A DNA stretch of 64,000 bases. Origin: Turnera subulata (Eukaryota > Streptophyta > Magnoliopsida > Malpighiales > Passifloraceae). Where the stretch lies: the NCBI GenBank assembly GCA_028386065.3, contig JAKUCV010001512.1, positions 297,631-361,630 of the forward strand, in the 5' to 3' direction. This document shows, one piece after another, positions 44,467 to 57,528 of this stretch. Every line of letters starts with the position of its first letter. The stretch's first letter is position 1. The notes beneath the pieces are model-generated. The model was not told where the DNA came from. It worked only from the letters and a program-made list of their open reading frames with translations, and ran no database searches. The translations under genes were made by a program, and so were the position numbers.

Positions 44467-47400
44467 ATGGCTCTCTCAGATTCTTCCAAACAGTCCCTAA
44501 TCCCTAGCTTCCTCTACTCTTCCTCCGCCAAAACCCTCCCCTTCTCTCACCTCCTCTCCCACTCCCATGAGCCCGCGGTGTCTCAGCCCCCGATGTTCTC
44601 CAACAGGAGCCAGAGCGCCGCCACCGCCGCCGGCGGAAGCTTCGTGATCCCCGCCCCCAGCGAGCCTAGCAGGAAGATCGAGATGTACACTCCGGCTTTC
44701 TACGCCGCCTGTACCGCCGGTGGTATCCTCAGCTGCGGTCTCACTCACATGGCCGTCACTCCTCTTGACCTCGTCAAGTGCAACATGCAGGTAGCCTTCG
44801 TTCCTGCAGATCTGTAGTTGTTTCCTGCTTTTACTTTGCTCTTCTGCTTCGGTTTTGTCTTGGCTTGTGGAGTAGATCTTCGCTTATAGTGCTTCGCAGT
44901 TAGATCTGTGTTTTTAGTTTGAATGTGCTTGAATCTGTGCTTGATGAATCATTTCTGAGTTGTTGTCACTTATGTGACTTTGTCTTTTATGTTTACTTAG
45001 GTAGCAGATCTGCTGATTTTTATTTCCTTTATTATATGCTCAATATTTAGCGTATAACTGTGTGTCTAGGCTGGGGTAGCGTATTGATCTACTCATTGAA
45101 CTGATATCTGATATCATTTGAGCGAGTATGTGTCTTGTGATTTGTTGATATATACTTGTTGCGGATATCTTTTGTGCAGTTGATGGTTTGTGGATCAGTG
45201 TGATTGTCTGTACCGTGGGGTATTTTACGTTCTCCTGAGATTTGCCAAAACTTGTAACTTATCACTTGATTTCGATTTGTTCTTGACTACCGCTGCTTTG
45301 CACTTATTATTGGATTTTATATGTTTTTAAATTGTAACTGCACGGTCTATGTTCTTTTAAATAGACAGAGCGGGGTGTTTCTTCATAAAGGACGCGAGAG
45401 TATCGTTTACATTGGTTGTATCATGTTATGAATCATACTTTCTTGTGATTGTGGGGTTAGTTATGTTCATTAGTTGGAGATTTAAACTAAAGGTGAATGT
45501 GGTTGCTTTGCCAGATTGACCCAACGAAGTACAAAAGCATTTCTTCTGGTTTTGGAGTTCTGTTGAAGGAGCAGGGAGTGAGAGGCTTCTTCAGGGGTTG
45601 GGTGCCTACCCTCCTTGGTTACAGTGCCCAGGGTGCTTGCAAGTTCGGGTTCTATGAATTCTTCAAGAAGTACTACTCTGATCTTGCTGGACCAGAGTAT
45701 GCTGCCAAGTACAAGACCTTGATTTACCTTGCTGGATCTGCATCTGCTGAAGTGATTGCTGATATTGCCCTTTGCCCATTTGAAGCAGTGAAGGTTCGAG
45801 TTCAAACTCAGCCTGGTTTTGCCAGAGGTCTGTCTGATGGCCTTCCCAAGTTTGTCAGATCTGAAGGCGCTCTTGGGTATGTTTAGTTATTTCTTGGTCA
45901 TTTTGTCTCACAAGCATTGTTAAAGGCTCCCTTTTAACTTACTTATTACCATTTCAGGTTGTACAAGGGTCTTGTTCCTCTCTGGGGTCGTCAGATTCCA
46001 TGTAAGTTTGCTACCACTCCTGTGTTTCATATTCTGTACATGTTATTTTAAGAAAACTGTCAGTTTTGAATTGGATTTAGGATCTTCTAAGTATATTGAA
46101 TATTATCAGACTTACTGTGGTTGATTCATTAAGGACAAACTTCTTCCGTATTTGATTGCAGCAAGTGAATCGTAATCGTATAGTTCTTTTGTTGACGAGC
46201 AACATTTTTCTTTGCTGTTTTCAATTTACCTATCTGTCAAAGCTGTCTGTGAGAGTACACTTTAGACTATGACTAGAATCATATGTATGGAGGAGACATA
46301 ATGTGGTGTTGGCTGAATGGCAAAGCTATGATTCAGGCCTGGCATGAAGTCAGGAACGAGCTTTTATTACACTGTCGATATTGTGCATTGCATGTGATAT
46401 CTAAAGTGAAGGAGGAAGAGTTCACATGATCTAAGGTTTTTTTTTTATGATCCCTATTTCTAAAGAGTATCGTTGATATACCTGCAAGTTTATCAGTACA
46501 ACTTCGACTGAGAAGCTTTGGAATCAAACTTGATGCAAGAATTGAGCTAGTTTAGGACTTGTGGCTTATTGTTAAGAGTCTATCTTGCAAATCTATTCCT
46601 TGCTTCCTAGACATTTTTGTTTCTTGTTTTCCATGCCCTGAAATGCTGTAATCATTTGCATTTATCCAGTATTTGTAGCTTATTCCTCTGTCCTGATGAA
46701 GGGTCTAGGGGCAGTTGCAGTGAGCAGTTGTTGGTTCATAGTTAACCTTTTCTCAGTTGTCTTTTTTGCCATTCTCTATTGACTGTTGAAACTGTTTTGG
46801 TCTTTTCATTAGTTACTAAATTATCCCAAGTCAGCATCTTTTTTGTTTATGCTTTACTGTTATGCCTGCATGATGTTAGTTGCAGTGGTTACAGTAATTT
46901 TATTAGAGCTAAATGGCTTATATTGCAGATACCATGATGAAGTTTGCATCTTTTGAGACCATTGTTGAGATGATCTACAAGTATTCCATCCCACAACCCA
47001 AGGACCAATGCAGCAAATCACTGCAACTTGGTGTTAGTTTTGCTGGTGGCTATGTTGCTGGTGTTTTCTGTGCTATTGTGTCGCATCCTGCTGATAATCT
47101 GGTCTCTTTCCTCAACAATGCTAAAGGGGCAACTGTTGGTGATGTAAGTGTTTTCTTTTCTGGTGGTTTACCGTGTGATAATTTGCTTTTTGTTTCTCAT
47201 TTTGTTGTGTCATAACCTTGTTGTTTCTTGGTTTTGCAGGCTGTGAAGAAGCTAGGTCTGTGGGGTCTGTTCACCCGTGGGCTTCCTCTCCGTATTGTCA
47301 TGATTGGAACTCTCACTGGAGCTCAATGGGGTATCTATGATGCATTCAAAGTTTTTGTGGGATTGTAAGTATCACCGGTGCTTCTCAATTTTTTTTTTGT

Positions 47401-47525
47401 TTTCCCCTAACATTTGGTAGTTTCATTGCTCTAAACAATTGATGTAATTTTTCAGGCCAACCACTGGTGGTGTTACTCCTGCCCCTGCAGCTGCTACCCC
47501 CACCACTGAACTTGCCAAGGTGTAA
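44467..47525 (+). CDS. MPT3: Mitochondrial phosphate carrier (PHT3;1 / MPT3 type)
   Basis: Six exons (44467-44790, 45515-45876, 45958-46001, 46929-47143, 47240-47364, 47456-47525) join in phase to 379 residues, close to Arabidopsis MPT3. The protein is a mitochondrial carrier of three repeats. The signatures are [11 protein letters not shown] (about residues 98-108), [11 protein letters not shown] and the degenerate third [11 protein letters not shown] typical of phosphate carriers. Each is followed by the GFxxGW/RGLPLR-type element ([48 protein letters not shown]). The first 65 residues are a Ser/Ala-rich extension, as in plant members. The protein imports phosphate with protons across the inner membrane for ATP synthesis. 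Exon 3 is only 44 bases. The C-terminus is a Pro/Thr/Ala tail. Confidence 0.96.
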
Positions 47526-49216
47526 AGTTTCATTTGATCAACACCAGCCTGTTTTGCAGAACGAAAACTCGGGAAAGTTATAGGGATAATAATTATAGGA
47601 CGGAATCTTTTGCGTAGTGATTTTCAAGCAAGTGGAGATTATTCTTTCACATCAAGAATTTGTGCGCCAATTTTTGTCTTTGACCAATTTCTGGGATGAT
47701 TTTGACCTCATCCATACGATGATGAAAACGCTTTGCTAGTTAGAAGATGATATATGAGTTTCTGATTTTGGTGTTAGGACCATTGTATCCCCGTTGGAAC
47801 AATCCATAAATAATGGGCAGTGGGGGATATGTTTTCTTCTGTCCACATTTCGTTTGAATGCTTCTTATATCTGAAAATATAAATCTGATACTGGCGATGA
47901 ATGCATGGTGCCGAAGAAATCATTCCATTATCTGCCTTTGGGATCTAAGAAATTTAATGGTTTTTTTTTTTATTTTTGATGTTTCGTTGTTTTCCAACAG
48001 TTTCTGGGTTGATGTTTCGTTGTTTTCCAACAGTTTCTGGGACAGCTTAATTTTTGATACTGATAATTTTCTTGTATGTTCAACGTTAATGTTATATCTC
48101 AAAAGAAAATAAGTTCAATATATCATTGGAAAAGTAGTTTCAGTCATCAGCGCATGCGGCAAAACGTCGAGTAAGATGGGTCTTTGGGCTGGCGTTTCGC
48201 ATTTCGGTACTGAAAATGGTGCGTGTAAAACGTTAAAGGGAGTGAGTCGTTTTAGCCCAGTTGCAAATCGTTGAGGGACGGAGTCTTTGGGCTTATTCAG
48301 GCCCTTCTGGCTTGCTACGGAGCCCATGCCACATACATAGAGTGAGAGAAAAGATCAAAGCAGGCCATCACAAGTCAGTCCACATGAAACTTTGGTGAAG
48401 CTTTAACGTAAGGAGTATTGGTTTGGGCTTTAACAGAACCTTCCGGGCTGCTGGGCAGCTATGCGTTCATCGTTTCGGTACTCAAAGCGTACACTTTGAA
48501 AGATATGTGGGCTTTTAGAGACGTAGGCTTGCTTTCTATAACCATTAGCCCATAGTTAAAAGGGCCAAGATTTGGTCAGATTTCGAAGCTTGGCTAGAAG
48601 ATCCACCTTTTGAGTTTTTCCCTTTGCTAATAACCGATATTACTCGGTAACTTGACCTTAATGAAATGAAGCTTCCACTCAAAAAAAGAAAAAAGACAAA
48701 AAAACGTACAATGCTATTTTCAGCAGTATATCGTCCACTCACGGCCCAATTGAAGGATGCCACGCATGGCCGATAGGTGTTACAATGGTAGTGTTTCGCA
48801 CATGGTTCATGGGTGAGTGCTAGAGCATCACACCTAGCTTGTACAGGAGGCATAGTAAAAATATATGCTTTCATTTACTTAATATCCGTAAAAGAGACCA
48901 AATAATATGCAGCACGCTGCAAAACCATACATAATGCATCATGGCAGACCACCACCAAATTCATGAATGCCAGTGCAAACCTCGCAAAAAGGAGTAATAA
49001 ATTACAGATTTGTAATCACCAGTTCTTCCCGTCAAATGTTTCGCCTCATAATCCAAGAGAAATCCGATGCAGTGCACAAGTTCTGATCATAATAAACCAA
49101 AGAATGGGAGCTATTAAGGGTAATAATATACAGTATCATCATTCCTGTTCGCTTATTGCCTTCTAAAGAAATCCTTGGACTTGGAATTGCCACAGACAAG
49201 AAACAGATTGTATGTA
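47526..49216. other. Intergenic between phosphate carrier and V-ATPase C (convergent 3' ends)
   Basis: 1.7 kb with both 3' UTRs and a 33-bp tandem duplication (listed separately). Small minus-strand frames at 48115-48327 and 48545-48874 have no recognisable motif. Confidence 0.55.
47978..48041. repeat. 33-bp tandem duplication
   Basis: Two adjacent copies of gatgtttcgttgttttccaa plus cagtttctggg, at 47978 and 48011. They agree over at least 31 bases. Non-coding, about 450 bases past the carrier stop codon. Confidence 0.9.
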
Positions 49217-52200
49217 TCAAACTAGATTGATTGTGAAGCACACATAGGGATGTGCATCAGCATCAAGCCCCACACCTACTACCCCCGCTCCTACTTCATC
49301 TTCAGATTTCCAGAATGTACTGCAATCAAACAACAAAGGTATTACAAACAAAAATATCAGCACCGAGCAGAATAAATGAAAGATGTCCAAACATGCAAAA
49401 GTCCAGTTCTGCTGTAACACAGGCATGTAAAACTATAGGAATTTTGAATACACAGGTTCTGCCGGGCGTTGTAAAGCCTCCCATGAATTTCAGATAACCT
49501 TTCAATGTTATAATTCATGTAGAGCACATGTTAACTTGCCTGTTAGCAGCATCAGATAATCCTTCGAGAATTGAGCGCACTTTCTTTTCACTTTTGGTTG
49601 GAGGGGATAAAACACAAGACTGAAAACAATCCCAAAAGCCAAAGCAGTTAGGAGAGTACATAAAAGTGAAATAATAGAAAAATTTAGCATCACTAATTAC
49701 CAAGAATGACGGTGGCAATCCGTATCGCAGAATGCTCTCTGCAAATACACGTACAGCACAGAAGTGCATCCAGGAGCTGAAAACCTGCAGGTGACACGCT
49801 CATTCAGTTTGGAAAAATAGGGCAATTGCATTGATGATAAAGGATGGCAAATATGTTGAAGTGAAGAAGTGGAACAAGGAATTTTGAAAAGTAAAAGACG
49901 CATGTTATGGGAGGGACAGGGGAATCAGGGGATCACGTCCTGCCACATGCAATGCGTGTTACGAAAACGTATAAAGATGACATTGCAATTTTGAGAACCA
50001 TGCAAGTCTTCCAGCACATAGGCTGCTGCAAGTTAGGTAACACATCAGGGATCCAAAAACCTAGCACACGTCGGTACAGAGAACAACCCAGAGAGGAAAA
50101 TTTTTGATGAAACAAAAGTATGAAAACATGTTGCCTTCCAGTGGAAATTCTGACAAGATCCTTGGAGATGGATGCAGGATGATCCAAGGGTATTCTTCTG
50201 CATATCTAAGGGTATAACAATGTGTACCCAAACATGCTTTAAGTCTAGGTACCTCAGGAATCTATAAAACCATGTTTAAAAGAAAAGTTACCAGTTCAGA
50301 AGTTTAAAATGAAAAAAAAAAAAGATATATAAGCTAGTCCTAAAGTAAAAAATTGTAATATTAGATATATTTTCCTAGAACATATATTGGAATAATAAGA
50401 ATGTTCACAGCAGTTCCCCGTCCAAACTTATTATTGTTCCGTTCCTTTACACCATAAAGCAAACCGCTAGATTCTTTGCAACTCGAGGCTGAAGAGACAT
50501 TCTCAAGTTGCTCCAAGTGGGTTCCAGCTAACAGACCCTGTCACATCTACAACTAAACAGGGATCTTTTCTCCACAAAATCACATCCAATTCAAACTGTA
50601 AACTTAATGGCCACTTCTCTACACTAATACCCACCACAAACTCAAGTTAAAACCTTCTATGGCAGCACAAAGTTGTAAAGTAAATAAAGAATGAAGAGGA
50701 AAGAAAAGGAAGTTACCTCCCCATAACTCGTATAGCACCATTGCAAAAGGGAGTTTCTCAAACTTTCTTGGTCACGTACCAATCTTTCTAATTCTTCTTT
50801 CCTATGCTCTTGTCCTTCTGGACTATATTCAAAATCACGAATCTGATTATGTGAAAACAGAACACAGCTGTAAGTTTGCGATCTAAGCCCACCAAAAATT
50901 GCAGAATGATGAGAAGAGTCAATTGCAACATAATCATATACACAGCTATGCACAAAAGGTAGGATGAACAGAAAGAAAGTAAATCTAGAAAGATAAGCAC
51001 AAGGCTACTAATTGACTTGAGACACCACAAAAGTGAATGCAGTCTTCAAAATAACTCACCTGGAACCCTTTGTCTCGTGCACTGGTTCTGAAGTTGTCTG
51101 CAACTCGACGAAACAGCACTACTGTATAAAGAGCATATTCATTGTCCTCATATAACTTCTTCGACGACCTGGGGACCTGAAAAGGCCTAGCTAGATAAAT
51201 CAAGATGAAGTAGAAAACAAATAATTCCAGGCAGTACAGTAATATGTCAACTACTCTTTACTTTAAACAGAATTACGTCCAACATTTATCCAAGGAATCA
51301 GCTAATTAACAGATGACACACAAGGGCAGTAACTTCTTACCACATAGCTAGTCAATGTTTCATAGCTTGCCAACCAATCTTTCTGTGAGTACTTGGGGAC
51401 AATTGCAATGAGGGTTATAAGATGCTCAGAGCTAACAATATCCTCTGGTTTCACCAGATCAGAAATATCACGGACAGCCAAGCTGAGACAGACAAAAAAG
51501 TGGTCATGCAAGAGATAGGAATAATTTACTGATACTTGCCACAACGATTCAGTCTCAAATGAAAAACATACCTTCCACTTTGCTTTCTATTAATAGCATT
51601 GAGCTGGCTGCGCACGTTGTTATACTCAGCACCACGAACCTAAAGCGAAAGACAAAGGTTATAACTCCAAAATTGCAAACGACGAGCACAGAGGCAGTGA
51701 AAACAGAGAAGAACACTGAAAGAGTGATGCATTTCTATAACCAGACACCAATGCATGGCATAATACCAGCATCTACATCTTGCAGCAAAAATGCCAGAGC
51801 AGAATACAAATATTGGAACAAGCTCAAAAGCAAGCCAACTAAAAAATCTCACTCCATAAAAATAAGGCTGGATACTGATATTGTGATAACCAAAAACAAC
51901 CTATTTCCATGAACTAAATAACAAATCAACACCAAAACTGATGGTGCTGCTACGACGATGACAAGAGTGACCATCAACTATGAGGTGTTATATTATCCCA
52001 AAAACAAATAATCACCTTGAGATCATCCTCGATCTTTGCCACTTGACCATGTATCCCATCAACAATCTCCTTCAGAGGAGACATCGTGGGATACTTTGCC
52101 TCATCCCAAACAAACCTGCCACCCAAACAGCACAGCAAAACAATCTTAAGATCATTGAAAGTTTCAAAAATACCCACAAAACTCCAACAGATAATCAAAA

Positions 52201-52854
52201 CAAACCTAGTGAGGTAAGAATCAACAGGCACGCCATCAACACTCAGTGCACTGCTCTCCACACCAGACACCCTCTCCAGTTCCTCGATCTGCCTCCTGAT
52301 CTTGTGAGACACTCCTTCTATAAAGCTATTTGACTGCACATAACATAATACAACCCCAAAATTAAGCTACTGTACCCAATTACTCCTCCATTTCACAAAG
52401 AGCTCGCCTCGAATTCAATTCAACACACAAATCAAACAGAAAAAAATATACTGAAATCGAGAAAAACAAAAACAATAAGAGTAGAAAACATAACATTTCG
52501 AAGCCAGATTCAGATTGGAATTATATTAAAAAAGAAAACAGAAAATGAGAAAATTACCTTGACGAGATCATCACTGAGGGCGAGGAGAGAGTCTAGGGTA
52601 CCAACGCGGAGATTGGGGATATTGAACTAAACAAAACAAAACATAAACAAAAAATCAATAAAAAAGGGAATCGGATTCAAGGTTAAAAGTTCAGATCAGG
52701 AGAGAGTGGTGGAGAAGAGAGTGCAGAAATAATAAATTACCCTGTAGAGAGGGGTATCGAAGGAATGTCTGGAGATTTGGTCCTGTAAGCGGTTCCACAG
52801 AGAAGAAGCCGAGTCTTGAACCGGAAGAGACGCCACCCAGTATCTAGTCGCCAT
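49217..52854 (-). CDS. VHA-C: V-type H+-ATPase subunit C (VHA-C / DET3)
   Basis: Eleven exons join in phase to 376 residues (Arabidopsis DET3 has 375): 52741-52854, 52558-52626, 52206-52333, 52016-52115, 51572-51639, 51341-51482, 51060-51176, 50717-50842, 49701-49784, 49540-49619 and 49217-49319. The protein starts MATRYWVASLPVQDSAS, contains KYPTMSPLKEIVDGIHGQV, YALYTVVLFRRVADNFR and LRYGLPPSFL, and ends AHPYVCFTINLV. Subunit C bridges the V1 head and the peripheral stators, and controls V1-Vo assembly at the tonoplast and Golgi/TGN. The Arabidopsis det3 mutant has de-etiolated growth. The last intron has a GC donor (AG/GCAAGT at 49540/49539) instead of GT. All others are GT-AG. Confidence 0.96.
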
Positions 52855-53863
52855 TTTGAGCTTTTTTATTATTATTACAGATACACACAAAACAGAGATA
52901 ATATAAAAACAGAAGGAAGAGAAGGAGTTTTGTGTTGTGGGGGATATGTAATGAAGAAGGAGATCAAGAGTGGATCGATTATTGTGTTTTCTTTTGTCTT
53001 CTCAATTGTGTGTGTGTGTGTGTAATTTTTTTGTTTGGGGGGGTTGGGTTGCTGGTCTGGTCTGGTCCGGGACTGGGATTTCATTCATTCAAGCGGATCC
53101 TATCTGGCACAGTAAAATGTTTATGATTGTTCACCGGTAATATTCCGCCACGTATTTACCCGCCTTCTTACAGCCATCAAACCCAACCGTAAAAACATTT
53201 TTATTTTAGGCTCATCATCTTCATTCACAAATTTGTAGAAATGTATTGTAGACCCATAATAGAGCCATGGATCATCGGGTTAAATCGGGTTAAAAAAATA
53301 AAAAAAAAAGAGAGCATAAGATTAAATTGGAGAGAAGGGTAGTTTCATATATTTTTTATGGTTGAATAAAGTTTAGGTTGAGGGAAGGTTCCTCCAATCT
53401 AGAGTAAGGGCAGACCACTAAGTTCAACCCGCAGTTCCATAGATAAATGGTTGTTTTAAACTAATTAACATATTTTTATCCAAAAATGATTGTTGGGCTT
53501 TGTATCATGGGTAGCTTCCCGTCCTATGATTTAAGTGGGTAAGAAGTAAGGAGATTAGAATTGGCTTTAATGTTAATTAGATGGAACAATTTTCAATTTT
53601 GTGGTAATGATTTGTAATATATAAATCATACAATGCTGCAGCTCGGATTTACCGGCCCAACCTGCTATGATATATTGCCTAAAATTGACATCTTTAACGG
53701 GCTAGAAAGAAATTGAGCCCAAACATTTGAAAGCCCAAGTTGCCAATCCGTTGAGTTCACGGATTCCCTAACCGACATAATTACCTATAAATATCAAACC
53801 AGACCCACCTCTCTCTTCTGTTACCGCCCTCCACCAAAAAAAATCAATCTCCTTCCTTCAAGG
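52855..53863. other. Intergenic between divergent VHA-C and SMR genes
   Basis: A shared 1-kb upstream region. It contains a short (GT)n run at about 53007-53022 and the SMR TATA box. No gene seen. Confidence 0.6.
53786..53793 (+). promoter_or_regulatory. TATA box of the SMR-like gene
   Basis: TATAAATA 78 bases upstream of the ATG at 53864, followed by a CT-rich leader. Confidence 0.6.
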
Positions 53864-54211
53864 ATGGCGAATTTGAAGTTCCTCGTTAAGCTGGAAGGCG
53901 AAACATGGGCTCCGATTCTCAGTCCCGTCGGAGAAAAACCAACGGATCACGCCTTCGCAGAAGAAGGTTGTGTAACCCCAACGGCTAAGGAGTTCAGGAT
54001 CCCCGAACCCACGACCTGTCCTCCGGCGCCGGCGCCAAGGAGACGCAACGTTTCTCTCTTGCCGAAACAACAACCTGGCGCCGAGGTCAGGGCTTTGGAC
54101 GAGTTCTCCTACTCGCCGGAGCTGGAATCTGTGCTCGGGACCGGAAGCGTTCCTGTCTCCTCTTCCAAGGTTCCTTCTCGGACTTGGAATCTGGCGAAAG
54201 GATACCGTTAA
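53864..54211 (+). CDS. SIAMESE-related (SMR) CDK inhibitor-like protein
   Basis: 115 residues in one exon, as for most SMR genes. The diagnostic central motif is present: EEGCVTPTAKEFRIPEPTTC followed at once by PPAPAPRRR. It corresponds to the family's C.TPTS....IP....CPPAP.K.R block. A later FSYSPELESVL recalls the 'FF.PPDLE' cyclin-binding motif of the family. SMR proteins bind CDK-cyclin complexes, stop mitosis and promote endoreduplication, often under stress or hormone control. Differences from typical members are Ala for Ser in TPTA and a weakened C-terminal motif. I am fairly sure of the family but cannot assign a specific SMR number. Confidence 0.75.
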   Translation: MANLKFLVKLEGETWAPILSPVGEKPTDHAFAEEGCVTPTAKEFRIPEPTTCPPAPAPRRRNVSLLPKQQPGAEVRALDEFSYSPELESVLGTGSVPVSSSKVPSRTWNLAKGYR

Positions 54212-54835
54212 GGTTTTCACAGTTTGAAGAAATCCGGAAGGAATTAATTAGGGTTGATAGATTATGTGAACTGTGATTACAATATCGAAAGAGGGACTTT
54301 TGCAGCTGCTCTGTTTTGGATGAGCATAGCTGAGTTTTGACTAAGGGTCTTGGGTTGACTGATCTTGTGGTCTCCCTTACCCATTAACTGTATCTGCTTC
54401 TATCTCAGTAGAAGAATTTCCCAACATAATAAGGAAAAACATTGTCTGTTTGAATGTGGGTCAACTTCGGTTCTTATTTTCCCAGTTTTTGCAAATCGAA
54501 AAGGTTGGATGTGGTCAACTTTGGGTTCTTATTTTATATTGTCCGTTGAAGCTAAAAGAAAAAAAGGAACTATACAGTGTTGGCTGGAAGTATTATAAGT
54601 AGTTTAGTTACTGAAGAAAACTAAATATTATTGGTCGTACTCATACATGCCACAAGTTCTAGACTTGTTACTGTTTATTACATGATATACATTAAAACAG
54701 GGCACTCCTCCTCTCTCATACAAAAGAGTCATCATCACTAGCATTCTTACAGTTATAGTTCTAGGTAGTGCTGTGTATTGTTTAACAAAATGCACACAAT
54801 ATAGAAAGTTAAAAAAAGAAGAAGAAGAGAGGAAG
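54212..54835. other. Intergenic between SMR-like gene and FUS3 (convergent)
   Basis: 620 bases with two converging 3' UTRs. No other feature seen. Confidence 0.55.
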
Positions 54836-57528
54836 CTAATAGAAGTCATCCAAAGACAAAGTATCGACAGATTCGAAGCTTTCAAGGTGATCCATGCTTG
54901 AAAAGCTAGTCATTGGTCCACTCAAAAAATCAAGCGGCGAGTCATTTGAGATGGAGGTGGTGTCATAGACGAACGTCAAGTCTCCTTCTTCCATTAAGGG
55001 ATAATAGTCAGCATACAAGGAGGCGGATTTGTTAATGTCGTAGTCTTGGAGGACAATGCCATTGATGGCGTTCTTGGATACTATGTCAGTGTATAGATTC
55101 AGATCAGAAGCCTTTTTGGCCTGAATAACCTGAAAAAAGAAAATCAAGTACTGTGTGCTTTTAGTATGTAAAAGTGGATGGAATCAATCAATAATGGCAT
55201 ATGCAGATTAGGAAGCCTACATAATTCTGATTTTGATTGTCTTGGTACACCAAAATGAAGTCTCCTAGTTGCAGTCCATGCGTGTTTACAAATTCCCCTG
55301 AGAAGAATAAGATTAAACACAATAGGAACAATGATTTAATACATTGCTCAAAAGAAGCAGAATTAAAAGTTTGGAGATAAAGAAGTTTGTACCAGTATTT
55401 TCAAGTACATACATTCGGCTGTTGTTATTAGGCCAATACCTGTTGGCAAGATAAAGAGAACACAATGCAAGTTGAGTGAGTCATAAGATTGGACACTATC
55501 TAAATGCACAGCAACCCAATTTCTATAAATTGCCATGAATAATAAAAACTACAACCTGACAAATTGAAGAGAAGAAAATTAAATAGGGATTTGCACCTGT
55601 ACTTGAAGCTCCACACATGTAGGCCATCCAAATCATCCATGCTGATAAAAATTCCCTCCTTGGATTCGAGGTTAGGGAGATGTGCCTCAGCTGCTTTCTG
55701 AAATATGCATCTCTTACGTAAAACAAGTGGCATATATACAAAAAAACTGTGATGATCTGGAAAATTTGAGAAATGCAGAAACAGAAGTTCACAAATAAAG
55801 ATGAATATCAGTTACACAGGGCAGGAGTATGGATATGAATTAGACCTTTGGGAGTATCATCCTCCTCAGAGAGTTAACATCACTGTTCTTAAGCTCCTTC
55901 TGGAAAAGGAATGTTAATCTCCTTGGATCAATTACCTGACACATAAATGCAATGTGGAGACATCATTACCTTGAAAGAAAACAATGTCAAATGCAGAGTG
56001 GCGAGAAACAGCACACGGTTCAGTTAAGAGTAATAGAAATTCAACCCATCTGATAAAAAAAATAAAAGAATAATTCAACCCATATTATACAAGCAGACAA
56101 TTAGCCAGTTATAATTAGATTAGCAATTATACAACAGTACATATGCTGGTGCTTCTGTAGGCATATGCTTCCTGCAGGTGGCTCCAAATGACAAACTTGT
56201 TAAGATAGAAGCTGAAAACAGATCAAGCTTTTCAAAGAGCACTAAATCATCAACTATATATATTCAAATAAAGGCAAACCAAAACGGGAAGCGAGGGTGG
56301 AAACTAAGGCCAATATCAAATGTCCATATGTACCAAAAGAAATATAACTACACGTGAACAAAGCGAACGGGTATTAGGTTGGCAAAAAATTTTGCTTCAC
56401 AATAGATACATCTAAAAGCAAAGCCTTTGGGTTACCAAAAGATAGATAAATATAAATATACAATTAAAGAAGCAAACCAATAATTAAGTTCCACTTATTC
56501 CGCATTTCACGGGTGACCATCAATCATGGAAACCTACATGATTGAATAAGTTAAATTATATTATCGATCGGATTGTCAATTGGCTTATCAGAGATCAGTC
56601 AACCCAATCCACCACCCAAACCCAGCAATTATAGATGCCACCCTTCCTCTTTGGGTTTTGCAGACAGTACTTCAAGTAACTCCATCATGGTTGGATCTGA
56701 TGATGGAGAATGAAACTATTCTTCAGCTTATCTTTACTTCCCATGTTTCCCATTATCTTCAATTCTAGTCTCCTTCTCCCTCAGATCTATATGGACCATT
56801 ATACTAGGTGCAGTTCCTCATAGCAATTAAGAAACAATCAGCATAAGAAGTCGTTAAAATAACAAAGATTAAGAATCAGATTGTACACAGAAGGAACATA
56901 TATATATAATTATAATTAAGAAGGGGCTACTGTAGGAAATATTTCCTTAAAAATTAGAAATTAATGAATCAAACGCAAGCGTATCTTAACTCAGAGGAAT
57001 GAGTCGGTCCACTCCAATTGACCAACTAATCAATTACATAAATAAAAGAAAACTAGCCATTCCATCAACAAGAGAGAAAACTTATAGAAACTTATAAAAA
57101 ACTTTAAAGGACCTGGGAGTAACACAGGCAATCAAAACAGATAAGCAGCACAGCAGCATCAGTAATTATTATCTAAAGCTGGTTATCAAAAGAAAAATTC
57201 TCACACGTGCGGGGAGGGAGGGGGAAGGCACGTGGGAGGGAGTAGTAGTAGTGGCGAATGAAGCAGAAGCAGTAGTAGTAGCAAAAGAGAGAAGATGACT
57301 GATGGTAGAAGATGATCTCCTCTGTCTTGGCATCCTTTTCTTCTTTTTGACACCAAAAGCCATGGCCACGCTTACAAGGTCACGGGTCGGGCCGCCATCA
57401 GGACCCGACCCAGCAGCTGCTCCATTGGCCAGTTTGGCCTTGTCCCCCTCCACAGTGACACCCTCTCCACCTGCCATCCAAGCACACGCCTCGGTTTTCA
57501 CATGAACCACCCCTTGGTGCATCATCAT
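54836..57528 (-). CDS. FUS3: B3-domain transcription factor FUSCA3
   Basis: Six exons (57205-57528, 55846-55935, 55597-55697, 55393-55439, 55221-55297, 54836-55129) join in phase to 310 residues (Arabidopsis FUS3: 313). Intron 1 is about 1.27 kb. The N-terminal part has the FUS3-type basic block KKKKRMPRQRRSSS and a short SHVPSPSLPAR before the B3 domain. B3 (about residues 110-220) carries RLTFLFQKELKNSDV, RMILPKKAAEAHLP, GIFISMDDLDGLHVW, WPNNNSRMYVLENTGEFV and THGLQLGDFILVYQDN. The acidic Ser/Asp-rich tail (ESVDTLSLDDFY) fits an activation domain. FUS3 belongs to the AFL group with ABI3 and LEC2. It binds RY (CATGCA) elements in the nucleus and drives seed maturation, balancing ABA and GA. 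Three consecutive ATGs open the frame; I took the first. Confidence 0.96.

Noticed and set aside
48115..48874. Minus-strand frames between the phosphate carrier and V-ATPase C
   Set aside because: No recognisable motif and no splice-compatible extension.
53040..53100. Possible tRNA gene in the GGTTGGGTTGC region
   Set aside because: No cloverleaf and no TTCGANTCC-type T-loop in the right place. I found no tRNA or rRNA gene anywhere in the window by eye.
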